Source: Stenotrophomonas maltophilia (GTDB lineage Bacteria; Pseudomonadota; Gammaproteobacteria; Xanthomonadales; Xanthomonadaceae). From it: DNA of 42,536 bases. Shown in pieces: positions 1 through 7,915 of the stretch; the stretch's first letter is position 1, and each line of letters starts with the position of its first letter. The stretch lies in contig NZ_RAVT01000005.1 in the NCBI RefSeq assembly GCF_013464915.1, forward strand, positions 149,598-192,133, written 5' to 3'. Under the pieces are notes generated by a model that worked only from the letters and a program-made list of their open reading frames with translations, was not told where the DNA came from and ran no database searches. A program made the position numbers and the translations under genes.

Positions 1-3
1 CCC

Positions 4-456
4 CTACGAGATCTTCTTCTCCAACCGCCGCATCACCGCCAGCACCAGCACGCACAGCACGCTGACACCAATCGCAATCACGTATTTGCCGATACCCACG
101 GCAATGCCGATGGCAGCCGCCATGATCAGCGAGCTGGCCGTGGTCAACCCGCTGACCTGGTCCTCGCGCGAGCCGCGCAGGATGGTGCCGGCGGCCACGA
201 ATCCCACGCAGGCCACCACCGCTTCGATAAGACGTACCGGGTCAACCTGCAGCAGGTCGCGGTAACGCTCCTGCTGGAAATGCTCTGCCACTGAATCGCC
301 GAGTCCAACAATCAGCGCAGCAGCGCCGGCAATCAGCATGTGGGTGCGCAGGCCGGCGGCGTGCTTGCCCATTTCGCGCTCGACGCCGAGTACGCCGCCG
401 AACAGCATCGCTGCAGCCACGCGCAGCAGGATCGAGACATCCTGGGTAAGTTCCAT
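4..456 (-). CDS. MgtC/SapB family inner-membrane protein
   Basis: A 150-residue hydrophobic protein with the MgtC/SapB N-terminal pattern: GGVLGVERE followed by AGLRTHMLI and a glycine/alanine-rich helix, then GFVAAGTI and GLTTASSLI. About four to five membrane segments are visible. Known members act in Mg2+-limited growth and modulate the F1Fo ATPase or transporters, but many bacterial members are uncharacterised. I chose ATG 456 because GGAG lies 8 nt upstream and the hydrophobic fold begins there; the open frame continues further upstream without membrane character. The protein is shorter than classical MgtC (about 230 residues) because the C-terminal soluble domain is missing, so it is closer to the short SapB/YhiD type. 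It is a single gene; nothing adjacent suggests its substrate. Confidence 0.85.
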   Translation of the reverse strand: MELTQDVSILLRVAAAMLFGGVLGVEREMGKHAAGLRTHMLIAGAAALIVGLGDSVAEHFQQERYRDLLQVDPVRLIEAVVACVGFVAAGTILRGSREDQVSGLTTASSLIMAAAIGIAVGIGKYVIAIGVSVLCVLVLAVMRRLEKKIS

Positions 457-540
457 GGGCAAGACTCCGGTAACTTCCCGGAGCGTCGCGTGGCACCCGT
501 GGCACAGAGGTGAAGACCACGCCACAGTCCGTTCACCTGG

Positions 541-566
541 CAGCGCCGGGCCATGCCCGGCGTCAC
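541..566. repeat. SMAG-like palindromic repeat
   Basis: A hairpin CGCCGGGC-CAT-GCCCGGCG followed by TCACC. The same unit recurs at 2899-2927 preceded by GGTAG. It lies in the 130-bp gap between the convergently spaced minus-strand MgtC and SDR genes, at the 3' side of the SDR gene. Confidence 0.7.
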
Positions 567-586
567 CGCACCCTGCGTTCAACGCA

Positions 587-1345
587 TCACTGCGCCAGGT
601 AGCCACCATCGATGGCGTAGTACGCGCCGGTCGCGAACGAGGCATCGTCACTGGCCAGCCAGGCCACCAGTGCTGCCACTTCTTCGGCCGTACCCAGCCG
701 CTTCAGTGCATGCCGCCCTTCCAGCGTGGCGCGTACCTTCGGGTCCATTTTCTCCAGCAGCGGCGTGCTGATGAAGCCCGGGCCGACCGCGTTGACGCGG
801 ATGCCGTCTGCTGCATGCTCCCAGGCTGCGGTCTGGGTCAGCCCGACCACGCCGTGCTTGGCCGCCACGTACGCGGTGGAACCGGCATAACCCACCTGGC
901 CCAGGATCGAGGCCATGTTGATGATGCTGCCACCCGTGCCGGCGGCACGCATGGCCTGGATCTGCGCACGCTGGCACAGGAACACGCTGGTGAGGTTGAC
1001 GTCGATCACGCGCTGCCATCCTTCCACCGGATAGTCACCACTGCTGGCCGCCGGTCCACTGATGCCCGCGTTGTTGACCGCGATATGCACGCCGCCCAGC
1101 TCCTTTACCGTGCGCTGCACCGCCGCCTCGACGGCGGCATCGTCAGTCACGTCCAGCGCGATGCCGATGGCCTGCGCACCACTGCCCTGCAGCCATGCCA
1201 CCGTGGCATCCACCGCGTCCTGCTTCAGGTCCCATACCGAAACGCGCGCACCGGAAGCGGCCAGGGTCTGCGCGACCGCCAGGCCGATGCCGGATACGCC
1301 GCCGGTCACGATCGCGGTCTTGCCGGTGAGCTGGTAATCGATCAT
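587..1345 (-). CDS. SDR family NAD-dependent oxidoreductase
   Basis: A classical short-chain dehydrogenase/reductase of 252 residues. Visible features are the Rossmann motif TGGVSGIG (14-21), Asp39 after beta strand 2 (usually an NAD(H) preference), NNAG (91-94), Ser146, and the YxxxK pair Tyr159/Lys163. The substrate cannot be read from sequence; the overall look is of the 3-oxoacyl-reductase or sugar/polyol dehydrogenase type. Two ATGs are possible. The one at 1345 is preferred because GGAG sits 7 nt upstream, whereas it is only 1 nt from the ATG at 1351. The gene is divergent from an AraC regulator (start 1792), a plausible controller, and a SoxR-like dyad at 1466-1485 lies about 120 bp upstream of its start. 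Confidence 0.9.
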   Translation of the reverse strand: MIDYQLTGKTAIVTGGVSGIGLAVAQTLAASGARVSVWDLKQDAVDATVAWLQGSGAQAIGIALDVTDDAAVEAAVQRTVKELGGVHIAVNNAGISGPAASSGDYPVEGWQRVIDVNLTSVFLCQRAQIQAMRAAGTGGSIINMASILGQVGYAGSTAYVAAKHGVVGLTQTAAWEHAADGIRVNAVGPGFISTPLLEKMDPKVRATLEGRHALKRLGTAEEVAALVAWLASDDASFATGAYYAIDGGYLAQ

Positions 1346-1465
1346 CTGCATTCTCCATCTGTGGGGGTATCGATGCGGCGTGTCGCCGCGAACCCGTCAC
1401 GCTACGCCTTCATCCGTGATGACCCGGCAGACAGCCCGTCCGCGGGTGATCGTTCCACGCGTAAA

Positions 1466-1485
1466 ACCTCAACTCAAGTTGATGT
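1466..1485 (-). promoter_or_regulatory. SoxR/MerR-like imperfect dyad upstream of the SDR gene
   Basis: ACCTCAACT-CA-AGTTGATGT, arms matching 8 of 9. The CCTCAA/TTGAGG half-sites resemble the SoxR operator (CCTCAAG-N4-CTTGAGG), with one mismatched half. On the minus strand the dyad is followed by GGTTTTAC, which could overlap a -10. It lies in the 446-bp SDR/AraC divergent intergenic region. In the rest of that region I see only the palindrome at 1612-1623 and no small gene. Confidence 0.35.
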
Positions 1486-1611
1486 ATGGAATTGCGTACG
1501 GATATGCATGCAAAACGCTGGCGTATGTTCAGCAGCATTTTCACTTTGGCCGTAATCGTCAATCGTTTTGACCATCTCGAAATCAAATGCAGATGAATCA
1601 AGGCGACAATG

Positions 1612-1623
1612 GGAAACGTTTCC
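1612..1623. promoter_or_regulatory. 12-bp palindrome with LacI-type core
   Basis: GGAAACGTTTCC, a perfect palindrome with a central CG as in LacI/GalR-family operators, lying 168 bp upstream of the AraC start and 267 bp upstream of the SDR start. Twelve-base palindromes are expected several times by chance in a window this size, so only its position supports a function. Confidence 0.2.
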
Positions 1624-1791
1624 AGTTTCTTCGACACACTCATTCCAATCTGGCGTTTCCCCAGCCATCCAGCGTGCCATCGCCACCGCATCGCAGCGGG
1701 TCCGCACAGGCCACGACCGGAACTGCATCTGCAATGCAGAGCGCATGGGCGAGGTACTGCCAGTGTCCACCTCCTGCGCACATGCCGAGCA

Positions 1792-2745
1792 ATGTCCCGA
1801 TACTTCACTTTTGCCGATTACCGCCGCTTCGGCCACCGCCACGGCTTCGATTACCGCGCTGACCCGGAACACCTGCGCGACGACCAGTGGGCCGGCCATG
1901 GCGAAGTCAACGAGCAGTTCCTGCGCGGTGGCATGAGCCTGATCGCATCCGACGTCCACAATCGCTTTCCATACGTCGCCACTGCCCAGCAGAGTCCCGG
2001 GCTGGCCATCCGCGTGATGCTGCAGGGGCAGGTGGATGTACGCATTCCCCGGCGCAGCGGCTTCACCCTGCGCGCGGGCACTGCGATGACCGCGCACCAC
2101 CGCGAACAGGTCGAAATGACCGGTGCACATCCCGGCGAAACGCGCATGCGCGGCGTCAGCGTGATGGTACCGGCGGAGATCGATCCGGATCTGTTCCAGC
2201 TGCCGCAGCTGCACACGGCGCTCAGCACTCACCTGGAGTGCCGCCACTGGGCGATTCCGCACACCCTGCTGCCGGTGCTGGGCCAGCTGTTCGACAGTCC
2301 CTGGCAGGACGGCATCGATGCGCTGTGGCGCGAGGGCGTCGCCCTGCAGTTGCTCGCCGTCGGCCTGCAGGCCGAGGACCTGCAGACCGAGCAGGTGCGC
2401 ACCCTGCGTGCTGGCCAGCGCGAACGGCTGGAGCGGGTGCGCGCCTACCTGCATGATGACCCCAGCCATGCCCACAGCCTGGTCGAACTGGCGCAGCTGG
2501 CCTGCATGAGCCCCAGCTCGCTGCGCCGTCACTTCGCCCAGCAGTACGGGAGTTCGGTGTTCGACTACCTGCACGAGCAGCGCATGCGCCACGCCGAGCA
2601 GGGCCTGCGCGAAGACGGCTGGACGGTCGAGCAGGCCGCTGCCGCCAGTGGTTACCGTCACCCCAGTAATTTCGCCGCCGCGTTCCGCAAGCGCTTCGGC
2701 CTGGTGCCCAGCCGCTGGCGCACGGGCCCCTCGAAGGTGGGCTGA
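1792..2745 (+). CDS. AraC family transcriptional regulator
   Basis: A 317-residue regulator. The N-terminal two thirds is a sensor region rich in beta strands (LAIRVMLQGQVDVRI, FTLRAGTAMTAHHR), resembling the PchR-like sensor half. The C-terminal 100 residues form the double helix-turn-helix AraC domain (LVELAQLACMSPSSLRRHF, then VEQAAAASGYRHPSNFAAAFRKRFG). ATG 1792 fits the start of recognisable protein; the frame is open upstream but reads as non-coding. The Shine-Dalgarno is weak. The gene is divergent from the SDR gene and may control it. The ligand is unknown. Confidence 0.85.
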   Translation: MSRYFTFADYRRFGHRHGFDYRADPEHLRDDQWAGHGEVNEQFLRGGMSLIASDVHNRFPYVATAQQSPGLAIRVMLQGQVDVRIPRRSGFTLRAGTAMTAHHREQVEMTGAHPGETRMRGVSVMVPAEIDPDLFQLPQLHTALSTHLECRHWAIPHTLLPVLGQLFDSPWQDGIDALWREGVALQLLAVGLQAEDLQTEQVRTLRAGQRERLERVRAYLHDDPSHAHSLVELAQLACMSPSSLRRHFAQQYGSSVFDYLHEQRMRHAEQGLREDGWTVEQAAAASGYRHPSNFAAAFRKRFGLVPSRWRTGPSKVG

Positions 2746-2756
2746 AGGCCCAGGCC

Positions 2757-2927
2757 CTGGTAGGCGTCGATCTTGGTCGATCGGCATGCCATGGCCCAGC
2801 CTTGGTAGGTGTCGACCTTGGTCGACACGCTCTCGCGCCATCGCGGATGCCGGCCAGCGGCCGGCACTACCAAAGCCGTCGTGCATCGCGCGGGCCCAGG
2901 TAGCGCCGGGCCATGCCCGGCGTCACC
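2757..2927. repeat. Cluster of four GGTAG-headed hairpin repeats
   Basis: Between the convergent AraC and ester hydrolase genes lie four consecutive units: GGTAG at 2760 with a GTCGATC-type stem; 2804-2828 with the perfect stem GTGTCGACC-TT-GGTCGACAC; 2849-2871 in inverse orientation (GCCGGCCAGC-GGCCGGCACTACC); and 2899-2927 (GGTAGCGCCGGGCCATGCCC...). This is a SMAG-type array that probably also serves as a bidirectional transcript end. Confidence 0.75.
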
Positions 2928-2936
2928 CTGTGGGCC

Positions 2937-4847
2937 TCAATACACCGGCAGATCGATGTAACTGGCCTGCGCCGCGCTGTGCCAGACCTGCTGCGTGGCC
3001 TTCTGGTAATCACCCGGCTTGGCCAGGTAGATGTTCGGCACGTAGGTCTGCGGGTTGCGGTCGTACAGCGGGAACAGGCTGGACTGCACCTGCACCATCA
3101 CCCGGTGCCCCTTCTGGAAGGTGTGGTTGGCGTTGGGCAGGTCGAAGCGGTACGGCAGTACCTGGTTCGCAGCCAGCGGCTTCGGATCGCTGAAACTTTC
3201 GCGGTAGCGGCCACGGAAGATCGCCAACGACACCGGCAGCTCGTAGCCACCCATCTCCGGCGTCGACGCTTCCTGGTCCGGATACACATCGATCAGCTTC
3301 ACCACCCAGTCGCTGTCGGTGCCGCTGGTCGAAGCCTGCAGGTGCACTACCGGCGTGCCGCCGATGCGCAGTGGCGCGGTCAACGGCTCGGTGATGAAGG
3401 TCAGCACGTCCGGGCGGCCATCGACAAAGCGCTGGTCCTTGACCAGCCAGGTGGTCCACATGTCGCGGTCACCGAAGCGGACCGGGCGCGGCACGAACGG
3501 CACCGGCTTGGCCGGGTCGGACACGTACTCCTCGAAGTCGCCCTCGCCCGCCGCCGGCGCCTGGAAAGCCAGCTTGCCACCAGCCCGCAGGTACAGCGGC
3601 TTGCTGCTGGCGGCACAGCCCTTGTCGCAGCTGCGCGGCCACCCCTTCAAGCGGTCCCAGTGGTTCTCGCCAGTGTTGTAGATCAGCACCGGCGGCGTAT
3701 CGGCCTTTGGCGCGCCGTCCACCAGGTACTGGTCGAAGAACGGCTTGAGCACATCGCGGCGGAACTGCAGCGCGGTATCGCCATCGAACTTCAGCGCGCC
3801 CAGCTCGCTGCCGCTGTAGTTCACCTGGCTGTGCCGCCACGGGCCCATCACCAGGTAATTGCGGTTGTTGCCGCTGTCGCGCCCTTCCATCGCCTGGTAG
3901 GCGTGGTTGGCACCCCACATGTCCTCCTGGTCCCACAGGCCCTGCAGCCACATGGTCGGCACCTTCAGCGGTGTCTTCGCCATCACCGCGTCCAGCGCCT
4001 GGCCCTGCCAGAAGCCGTCATAGGCCGGATGTTCGACCAGCTTCTTCCACCAGGTCAGCTGGTCCACGCCGGTGAAACGCGCGTAGTCGCCAGCCGAACC
4101 GATGCGCAGGAAGGTGCTGTAGTCGTCGTAACCGAGGCTGGGCAGCGGCGTACCCTTGCCGCGCTTCTCGGTCTGCATTGCGAAGTAGTTGAAGTTGACC
4201 TGGCGGAACGCACCGTAGTTGAGCCAGTCGTCACCCATCCAGCCATCGACCATCGGGCTCTGCGGCGCAGCCACCTTCAGCGCCGGGTGCGGGTCGGTCA
4301 GCGCCATCACCACGGTGAAGCCCTCGTACGACGAGCCGAGCATGCCGACCTTGCCGTTGCTCTCCGGCACGTTCTTCACCAGCCAGTCGATGGTGTCCCA
4401 GGCATCGGTCGAATGGTCAACTTTGGTGTTGTTCAACGGCCCACGCAGCGGCCGGGTCATCACGTAATCGCCTTCGGAGCCGTACTTGCCACGAATGTCC
4501 TGGAACACGCGGATGTAACCGCCGTCGACGAACACCTCGTCGCCCTGCGGCAGCAGGTCGCGCATGCGCGGCGAATCACTGCGGCTGGCGCGACCGGCAG
4601 CGTCGTAAGGAGTGCGGGTCAGCAGGATCGGGGCATTGCGGGCGCCCTTGGGCACCACGATCACCGTATACAGCCGGGTGCCATCACGCATCGGCACCAT
4701 CACCACGCGCTTGTCGTAGTCGCGGCCGACATCCGGCGCAACGAAGGGCTTGCCGCTGATGTCCGGGGTCATCGGCGGGGTATCGGCAGCCAGCACGCTG
4801 CTGGACAGGCAAAGGGCGATGGCTACTGCAACGGCACGCACACGCAT
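2937..4847 (-). CDS. Secreted alpha-amino acid ester hydrolase (CocE/NonD S15-type)
   Basis: A 636-residue protein with a signal peptide (1-20, cleavage near VLA-AD), an alpha/beta-hydrolase domain and a C-terminal jelly-roll (X-Pro dipeptidyl-peptidase C-terminal type). The catalytic triad reads as Ser173 in GSSYEG, Asp306 in LWDQEDMWG and His339 in WRHS. The carboxylate cluster Asp207, Glu308 and Asp309 that binds the substrate alpha-ammonium group is present. From memory the protein closely tracks the Xanthomonas citri alpha-amino acid ester hydrolase (EC 3.1.1.43, Ser174/Asp307/His340), which hydrolyses and transfers alpha-amino acyl esters, including beta-lactam side chains. The natural role is unclear, perhaps peptide or ester scavenging in the periplasm. 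GGAGG lies 8 nt upstream of ATG 4847. It is transcribed alone. Confidence 0.9.
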   Translation of the reverse strand: MRVRAVAVAIALCLSSSVLAADTPPMTPDISGKPFVAPDVGRDYDKRVVMVPMRDGTRLYTVIVVPKGARNAPILLTRTPYDAAGRASRSDSPRMRDLLPQGDEVFVDGGYIRVFQDIRGKYGSEGDYVMTRPLRGPLNNTKVDHSTDAWDTIDWLVKNVPESNGKVGMLGSSYEGFTVVMALTDPHPALKVAAPQSPMVDGWMGDDWLNYGAFRQVNFNYFAMQTEKRGKGTPLPSLGYDDYSTFLRIGSAGDYARFTGVDQLTWWKKLVEHPAYDGFWQGQALDAVMAKTPLKVPTMWLQGLWDQEDMWGANHAYQAMEGRDSGNNRNYLVMGPWRHSQVNYSGSELGALKFDGDTALQFRRDVLKPFFDQYLVDGAPKADTPPVLIYNTGENHWDRLKGWPRSCDKGCAASSKPLYLRAGGKLAFQAPAAGEGDFEEYVSDPAKPVPFVPRPVRFGDRDMWTTWLVKDQRFVDGRPDVLTFITEPLTAPLRIGGTPVVHLQASTSGTDSDWVVKLIDVYPDQEASTPEMGGYELPVSLAIFRGRYRESFSDPKPLAANQVLPYRFDLPNANHTFQKGHRVMVQVQSSLFPLYDRNPQTYVPNIYLAKPGDYQKATQQVWHSAAQASYIDLPVY

Positions 4848-4988
4848 GGACAACCCTCCCGGCAGGAAAGACCCCAGCCTACTCCTGCCTTGCACGGTGA
4901 AGTGTGGGTAGGCTTTGCATTCTGCGGCGGAAGCAGGCAGGACTGATGGCACATGTGCCCGCCGGTGCCGCTGCGCTCGCCGGCGACC

Positions 4989-5066
4989 GGTAGTGCCGGC
5001 CGCTGGCCGGCAACTTCATCCATCCCGGGCACGGTACGCGATTGCCGGCCAGCGGCCGGCACTACC
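4989..5066. repeat. Inverted pair of SMAG-type repeats
   Basis: GGTAGTGCCGGCCGCTGGCC at 4989, mirrored by CCGGCCAGCGGCCGGCACTACC ending at 5066, with about 25 bp between. The arrangement can fold into one long hairpin. It sits directly after the stop of the NTF2-like gene (minus strand) and likely terminates or stabilises that transcript. Confidence 0.75.
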
Positions 5067-5068
5067 GA

Positions 5069-5455
5069 TCAGGCTGCCGCTACTTCATGCAGCGCCAGCC
5101 AGCGCCAACGGCCCTCTTCCTGCCGCAGCACGGCCAACGATTCCCGCCAGGCAACCGTCCCTTCGCCCACTGAATGCCCTTCGCGATAGCGCAGCACCGC
5201 CAGCGGTGGAGGCGCTTCTACCGCCTGCACGGCCTCGACGGAAATCTGCAGCCCTGGACGCGCACCATGGCCGCCCGCAAACAGTGCCTGCACGGCAATC
5301 CGGTCCAGCCTGCGTCCCGCGATGCCGACCATGCTGAAGTCCGCACAGAAATGCCTCATCAGATCATCGAGCGCATCGGCGCTGAGGTCGGCACGGAACC
5401 AGGCCTGCAGCTTGTCGTGCAGGTGGTGTATTTCATGTTCTGCGGTGATATCCAT
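5069..5455 (-). CDS. NTF2-like/SnoaL-type small protein (DUF4440-like)
   Basis: A 128-residue cytoplasmic protein with the NTF2-like layout: an N-terminal helix (EHEIHHLHDKLQAWFRADLSAD), a short helix pair (LDDLMRHFCADFSMVGIAG), and four C-terminal beta strands (LQISVEAVQAV, PPLAVLRYREGH, VAWRESLAVLRQ, RWRWLALHEVAAA). Such folds serve as small-molecule hydrolases, isomerases or binding subunits. No catalytic assignment is possible. The start at 5455 overlaps the stop of the MFS gene (TGATG), so the two are translationally coupled. The protein may act on the compound the transporter exports. Confidence 0.75.
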   Translation of the reverse strand: MDITAEHEIHHLHDKLQAWFRADLSADALDDLMRHFCADFSMVGIAGRRLDRIAVQALFAGGHGARPGLQISVEAVQAVEAPPPLAVLRYREGHSVGEGTVAWRESLAVLRQEEGRWRWLALHEVAAA

Positions 5456-6813
5456 CAGGCATTCTCGGGTTGGGAAAGAGAAACAGAGTGCGACCGGCGC
5501 AGCAGCGCCAGCGGCAGCAGGGTCAGTACGGCGGCCAGCCCCAACGCCACGCGCGTGGCGTTTTCCGGCAGCCATTGCATGGCCAATGCCAGCAGCAGCG
5601 CGATGGCGGCGGTGCCAAGGCAGAAACTGAGCTGGCGGTTGAGGTTCCAGAGTGCGCTGGCATCACCCAGCGCCTCGCCCTCGATCCCATGGAAGGCCAG
5701 CGTCTGCGCGGTGCTGCTGCACAGGCTGCCGCCGGCGCCCATCAAGGCAAACAGCAATGCTGCAATGGCAAAGACCGGCTGCGGCAGCAGTGCCATCAAC
5801 AACAGACCGCTGGCCTGAAGCAACATGCCGATACGGAGCACCATGACTGGACCGACGCCGGCCAGCAGGCGCTTGCTTGCCGTGATCGCAATGGCCGAGG
5901 CCAGCGCCCACGGCAGCATCAGCGCGCCGATGCGCGCGGCACTGTAGCCGGCCTGATGCAACTGCAGGGTACTGACCAGCTGGCTGCCGATGAACACGCC
6001 CGGCACTGCCAGATACACCAGCATTGCCAGCCGCAGCCCGCGATGGGACAGCAGCGACCAGCGCAGCAACGGATGCGCCTGCTGCCGTGCATGCCGCAGG
6101 TGAACCGCCGCCAGCAGCAATGCGATCAGCAGCAGCATGGCACCGGCGGCCCGATGGCCGGGTTCGCCCAGCCAGGTCAGCGCCAGCAGCAGCGCGCCCA
6201 GCGCCGCCATCGCGGTGGACAGCGCATAGGCCTGCAGGCGTGGCGCACTACGCGCGCCGTCGGCCGGCATCCACGCCAGCACCAGGCCGATCGCCACCAC
6301 GGCCAGCGGCAGGCTGGCCCAGAGCACACCGCGCCAGGACAGCCACTGCACCAGCAACCCGCCCAGCGCGGGCGCCAGTGCCGGCACCAGCAACGCCACC
6401 AGCAGGATGCGCCGGGTCAGCGCGCCACGCTGCTCGGGCGTGCACTGGCGGTAGGCCGCCGCTTGCGCCACTGGAATCAGCAAACCGCCGGCCAGCCCCT
6501 GCAGCAGGCGCCATCCCAGCAGCCAGCCGATACCCGGCGCGGCACCGGCCAGCATGGCAGCGGCGGCGAACACCAGCAGCGCCGCCAGCAGCAACCGGCG
6601 CTCGCCACAGCGCGCGGCCAGCCAGGGCGCCAGCGGAATCACCACGCTCAGGCCCAGCATGTAGGCGGTGCCGACCCAGGCCAGGGTACCGACATCGGCA
6701 TGCAGGTCCGCCGCCAATGCCGGATAGGCCACCGTGGCGATGAACATGTTGACCAGGTCCAGGGCGAACACCAGCAGGAAGATCGCCTCATGGCGCAGGC
6801 GGGGGGACGACAT
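5455..6813 (-). CDS. MFS efflux transporter, DHA2-like
   Basis: A 452-residue integral inner-membrane protein with about 13-14 hydrophobic helices. The major-facilitator fold starts with FALDLVNMFIATVAYPALAADL, followed by the cytoplasmic loop and motif C-type GAAPGIGWLLGWRLLQGLAGG. The topology and MDR-like N-terminus suggest proton-driven drug export of the DHA2 or related type. The gene is divergent from a LysR regulator (start 6919) with a clear dyad between them, which implies ligand-induced control. It overlaps the downstream NTF2-like gene by one base (TGATG). The substrate is not inferable. Confidence 0.88.
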   Translation of the reverse strand: MSSPRLRHEAIFLLVFALDLVNMFIATVAYPALAADLHADVGTLAWVGTAYMLGLSVVIPLAPWLAARCGERRLLLAALLVFAAAAMLAGAAPGIGWLLGWRLLQGLAGGLLIPVAQAAAYRQCTPEQRGALTRRILLVALLVPALAPALGGLLVQWLSWRGVLWASLPLAVVAIGLVLAWMPADGARSAPRLQAYALSTAMAALGALLLALTWLGEPGHRAAGAMLLLIALLLAAVHLRHARQQAHPLLRWSLLSHRGLRLAMLVYLAVPGVFIGSQLVSTLQLHQAGYSAARIGALMLPWALASAIAITASKRLLAGVGPVMVLRIGMLLQASGLLLMALLPQPVFAIAALLFALMGAGGSLCSSTAQTLAFHGIEGEALGDASALWNLNRQLSFCLGTAAIALLLALAMQWLPENATRVALGLAAVLTLLPLALLRRSHSVSLSQPENA

Positions 6814-6889
6814 CGGCGGCGCTCCAGCGGGGAAGCGGGCAGCATGCCGTGCGGGCCTTGTTGGAAAAACACGACGGCAGCTGCAACAC

Positions 6890-6908
6890 TGTCAAATCTT
6901 TTTTGACA
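6890..6908. promoter_or_regulatory. Probable LysR operator between the MFS and LysR genes
   Basis: TGTCAAA-TCTTT-TTTGACA, a perfect 7-bp inverted repeat with a 5-bp spacer. It ends 10 bp before the LysR start and lies 77 bp upstream of the MFS start. Position and symmetry fit a site for autorepression by the LysR protein and activation of the MFS operon. Confidence 0.55.
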
Positions 6909-6918
6909 ATAGGCCGCC

Positions 6919-7815
6919 ATGGTCAGCCTCGATCGCTTCGACATCTTCCGCGCCGTGGTCGAGGCGGGCAGCCTGACTGCTGCAGCCGATCGCCTCGGCC
7001 TCAGCCGCGCGGTGGTCAGCTTCAACCTGAAGCGGCTGGAGCAGGAGCTGGGCGTGACCCTGCTGCTGCGCAGTACCCGCTACCTGGCCCTGACCGAGGC
7101 CGGCGAGCAGTTCCTGCAGCACTGCGTGCAGGCGCTGGACGCCGCCCAGGCGGCAATCGATGCCGCGCGCCGCGACCAGCACCAGCTGCAGGGCATGCTG
7201 CGCCTGACCACCACGCCGGAGTATGCACAGCTGCGCTTGATTCCCGCGTTGGAGGCGTTCCGTGCGCGGCACCCGGCCCTGCAGTTGCACCTTTCAACCT
7301 CTCCGGCGCCAGCGGACCTGATTCCTGAACGCTTCGACCTGGCGATCCGCCTCGGCCGCCTGCCGGACTCGGGCCTGCATGCCAGCGAACTGGAGCGCCA
7401 CCCGCTGTGCGCGGTGGCGGCTCCGTCGCTGCTGGCACGCCTGCCCTCCGCCGATGCTGCCGATGACCCCGTACAGCTGGGCACCCTGCCCCGCCTCGGT
7501 TATCCACGCCTGTCCGACGTGCCGGTGGTGGCTCCGGATGGCAGCGATGCGTTGTTCGCCACCAACCCCGGCAATGCAGTCGTGCGCGTAGATGGCGCCA
7601 GCAGCCTGCGCGCGTTCGCCGTGGCCGGCGCCGGGGTTACCGTGCTGCCCCGCTGGCTGATCGAGGACGACCTGGCCCACGACCGCCTGCGGCAAGTGCT
7701 GCGCCATCATCGCTTTCCGCAGCAGAGCGTGTACGCGGTCTATCCGCACAGCACGCAGCCCTCACCGAAGGTGCGGCAGCTGATTGATTTCCTGCGCGGG
7801 TGGTTCGCCACATGA
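6919..7815 (+). CDS. LysR family transcriptional regulator
   Basis: A 298-residue protein with an N-terminal winged helix-turn-helix (about 3-60: FDIFRAVVEAGSLTAAADRLGLSRAVVS...), a linker helix and a two-lobed periplasmic-binding-like effector domain (about 90-295). The effector domain includes PERFDLAIRLGRLPDSGL, typical of the CrgA/AaeR-like branch. It is divergent from the MFS/NTF2-like operon and is its probable regulator. The last base of its TGA stop is the first base of the large palindrome at 7815-7882. Confidence 0.92.
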   Translation: MVSLDRFDIFRAVVEAGSLTAAADRLGLSRAVVSFNLKRLEQELGVTLLLRSTRYLALTEAGEQFLQHCVQALDAAQAAIDAARRDQHQLQGMLRLTTTPEYAQLRLIPALEAFRARHPALQLHLSTSPAPADLIPERFDLAIRLGRLPDSGLHASELERHPLCAVAAPSLLARLPSADAADDPVQLGTLPRLGYPRLSDVPVVAPDGSDALFATNPGNAVVRVDGASSLRAFAVAGAGVTVLPRWLIEDDLAHDRLRQVLRHHRFPQQSVYAVYPHSTQPSPKVRQLIDFLRGWFAT

Positions 7816-7882
7816 AAAAAGGGGACGGAGGGGATTAAGTCGTTTATGCATAAACGACTTAATCCCCTCCGTCCCCTTTTTT
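7815..7882. terminator. 68-nt perfect palindrome, bidirectional terminator
   Basis: The left arm 7815-7848 and right arm 7849-7882 are exact reverse complements over 34 bp with no unpaired loop. The outer ends are A6 and T6 and the centre is TTTATG/CATAAA. Because of the symmetry, each strand yields a GC-rich stem followed by a U6 tract, which suits termination of both convergent genes (LysR ending 7815, GH3 ending 7916). Confidence 0.8.
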
Positions 7883-7906
7883 GCATGGCCCCTTGCGGGG
7901 CCATGC
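7883..7906. repeat. Second hairpin next to the large palindrome
   Basis: GCATGGCCCC-TTGC-GGGGCCATGC, a perfect 10-bp stem with a 4-nt loop abutting the T6 of the palindrome. It may be an additional terminator stem for the minus-strand GH3 transcript, although no U-tract follows it on that strand. Confidence 0.5.
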
Positions 7907-7915
7907 CTTCAAGCT

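Noticed and set aside
2913..4946. Open frame of 677 codons on the plus strand
   Set aside because: It is the complement of the ester hydrolase gene, whose catalytic motifs are clear.
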